Shown: piece after piece, positions 63,150-64,000 of the stretch
Layout: each line of letters opens with the position of its first letter
Numbering within the stretch: position 1 is the first letter of the stretch
Assembly: GCA_016788635.1 (NCBI GenBank)
Contig: JAEUSU010000019.1
Coordinates: 1-64,000 of the forward strand
Reading direction: 5' to 3'
Source: Flavobacteriales bacterium
GTDB taxonomy: Bacteria > Bacteroidota > Bacteroidia > Flavobacteriales_F > PHOS-HE28
DNA: 64,000 bases
Notes under the pieces: generated by a model
What the model was told of the DNA's origin: nothing
The model's database searches: none
What the model saw: only the letters and a program-made list of their open reading frames with translations
Program-made: the position numbers and the translations under genes

Positions 63150-64000
63150 CTATCCGCTGCACATCTCGCAGGCATCCGGGTTGTCCAGGCTGCAGGCGAT
63201 CTGGGCGGCGGCGAGCTCTTCGGCGCTGGGGCCGTTGGTCACCAGGGGGGCTGTCATCACAGGCTCGCGCAGCTCCATGGTGGCGGCCATGGCGCCCACG
63301 GCGGCCGGCTCGGCCTGCGGGGCGGCCAGCTTGGCCTTGTCCACCGTGAACTTGATGGCGTCCGTGGCGGCCTTGGTGCGCAGGTAGTACATGCCGGTCT
63401 TCAGGCCCGCCTTCCAGCTGTAGAAGTGCATGCTGGTGAGCTTGCCGAAGTTCACGTTCTCCATGAAGATGTTGAGGCTCTGGCTCTGGCAGATGTATGC
63501 GCCGCGGTCGGCGGCCATGTCGATGATGACCTTCTGGCTGATCTCCCACGCGGTCTTGTACAGTTCCTTGAGGTTCTGCGGGATCTCGGGGATGTGCTGC
63601 ACGCTGCCGTTGGCGGCGATGATCTTGTTCTTGAGCTCCTCGCTCCACAGGCCCAGCTTCACCAGGTCGCGCAGCAGGTACTTGTTCACCACGATGAACT
63701 CGCCGCTGAGCACGCGCCGGGTGTAGAGGTTGCTGGTGTAAGGCTCGAAGCACTCGTTGTTGCCCAGGATCTGGGCTGTGCTGGCCGTGGGCATGGGCGC
63801 CAGCAGCAGGCTGTTGCGCACGCCGTGCTCCTTGATCTCCTCGCGCAGCACGTCCCACTCCCAGCGGTCGCTGGGCTTCACGCCCCACATGTCGAACTGG
63901 AAGATGCCCTTGCTGATGGGGCTGCCCGCGTAGGTCTCGTACGCGCCCTCCTCCTTCGCCAGGTCCTTGCTGGCGGTCATGGCGGCGTAGTAGATGGTCT
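63150..64000 (-). CDS. nrdA: Ribonucleoside-diphosphate reductase, alpha subunit, C-terminal part (partial)
   Basis: The 3' part (about 283 codons) of a class Ia enzyme that makes deoxynucleotides; the 5' end is outside the window. Clear signatures are [40 protein letters not shown] (the active-site loop with P-T-A-S-T), [20 protein letters not shown], and [20 protein letters not shown], then [20 protein letters not shown]. The end [11 protein letters not shown] has the C-terminal redox Cys pair as CEMC, which is re-reduced by thioredoxin or glutaredoxin. An alanine-rich linker precedes it. A hairpin follows. Very firm identification. Confidence 0.95.
   Translation of the reverse strand, partial: TIYYAAMTASKDLAKEEGAYETYAGSPISKGIFQFDMWGVKPSDRWEWDVLREEIKEHGVRNSLLLAPMPTASTAQILGNNECFEPYTSNLYTRRVLSGEFIVVNKYLLRDLVKLGLWSEELKNKIIAANGSVQHIPEIPQNLKELYKTAWEISQKVIIDMAADRGAYICQSQSLNIFMENVNFGKLTSMHFYSWKAGLKTGMYYLRTKAATDAIKFTVDKAKLAAPQAEPAAVGAMAATMELREPVMTAPLVTNGPSAEELAAAQIACSLDNPDACEMCSG

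Overview
The window looks like chromosomal DNA from a GC-rich member of the Bacteroidota, most likely near the Flavobacteriales. The reasons are the many type IX secretion system (T9SS) cargo proteins with type A or type B (gliding motility-associated, CHU_C) C-terminal domains, three PorP/SprF outer-membrane proteins, an OmpA/PD40/TPR protein of PorE type, SprB repeats, and promoter-like TTTG / TAnnTTTG elements. Most genes sit in DNA of roughly 60% GC (one hand-counted line at 43,021 gives 36/60). The stretch from about 60.4 to 63.1 kb is clearly AT-richer (one hand-counted line at 61,381 gives 25/60).

Layout. 0-8.3 kb: the 3' end of an HPPD gene, a secreted seven-repeat propeller protein, a second displaced copy of the HPPD 3' end, then PPK2, aspS, an M48 peptidase/DUF898 pair, guanine deaminase and an M90 peptidase. 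8.4-12.6 kb: tRNA-Gln, a TMEM260-like DUF2723 membrane protein and a NodB-type deacetylase. 12.6-36.9 kb: one leftward operon-like block of seven genes. It has three modules, each a secreted type B cargo (334, 3115 and 2926 aa) followed at once by its own PorP/SprF protein, and it ends in the OmpA/PD40 protein. 37.1-43.6 kb: tRNA-Arg, a GT-C-like membrane protein, then MBOAT-SGNH-MBOAT-SGNH, a tandem acyltransfer cassette. 43.7-56.2 kb: a subtilase lipoprotein, a small lipoprotein and membrane protein, a frameshifted TonB-like gene, two more CHU_C proteins, and several secreted or T9SS type A proteins.

56.2-63.1 kb is the most plastic part. It has a REP-associated tyrosine transposase (RAYT) between palindromes, a 21-bp repeat array that reads as a 17-heptad helix and is crowded with GATC, an FN3 protein, a lone LuxR-type HTH protein, an unknown gene whose 3' end is duplicated around a decayed DUF3800 gene, three copies of a small palindrome, and AT-rich acquired genes including a seven-repeat T9SS cargo. 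The window ends inside nrdA (63.15-64.0 kb, minus strand).

Functionally the window is mainly a cell-surface locus. T9SS exports very large repeat adhesins, each probably matched to its own PorP/SprF partner. Neighbouring membrane enzymes (DUF2723, NodB, MBOAT/SGNH) could modify surface glycans or the adhesins, but that link is inference. No rRNA, CRISPR array, prophage or integrase was seen.
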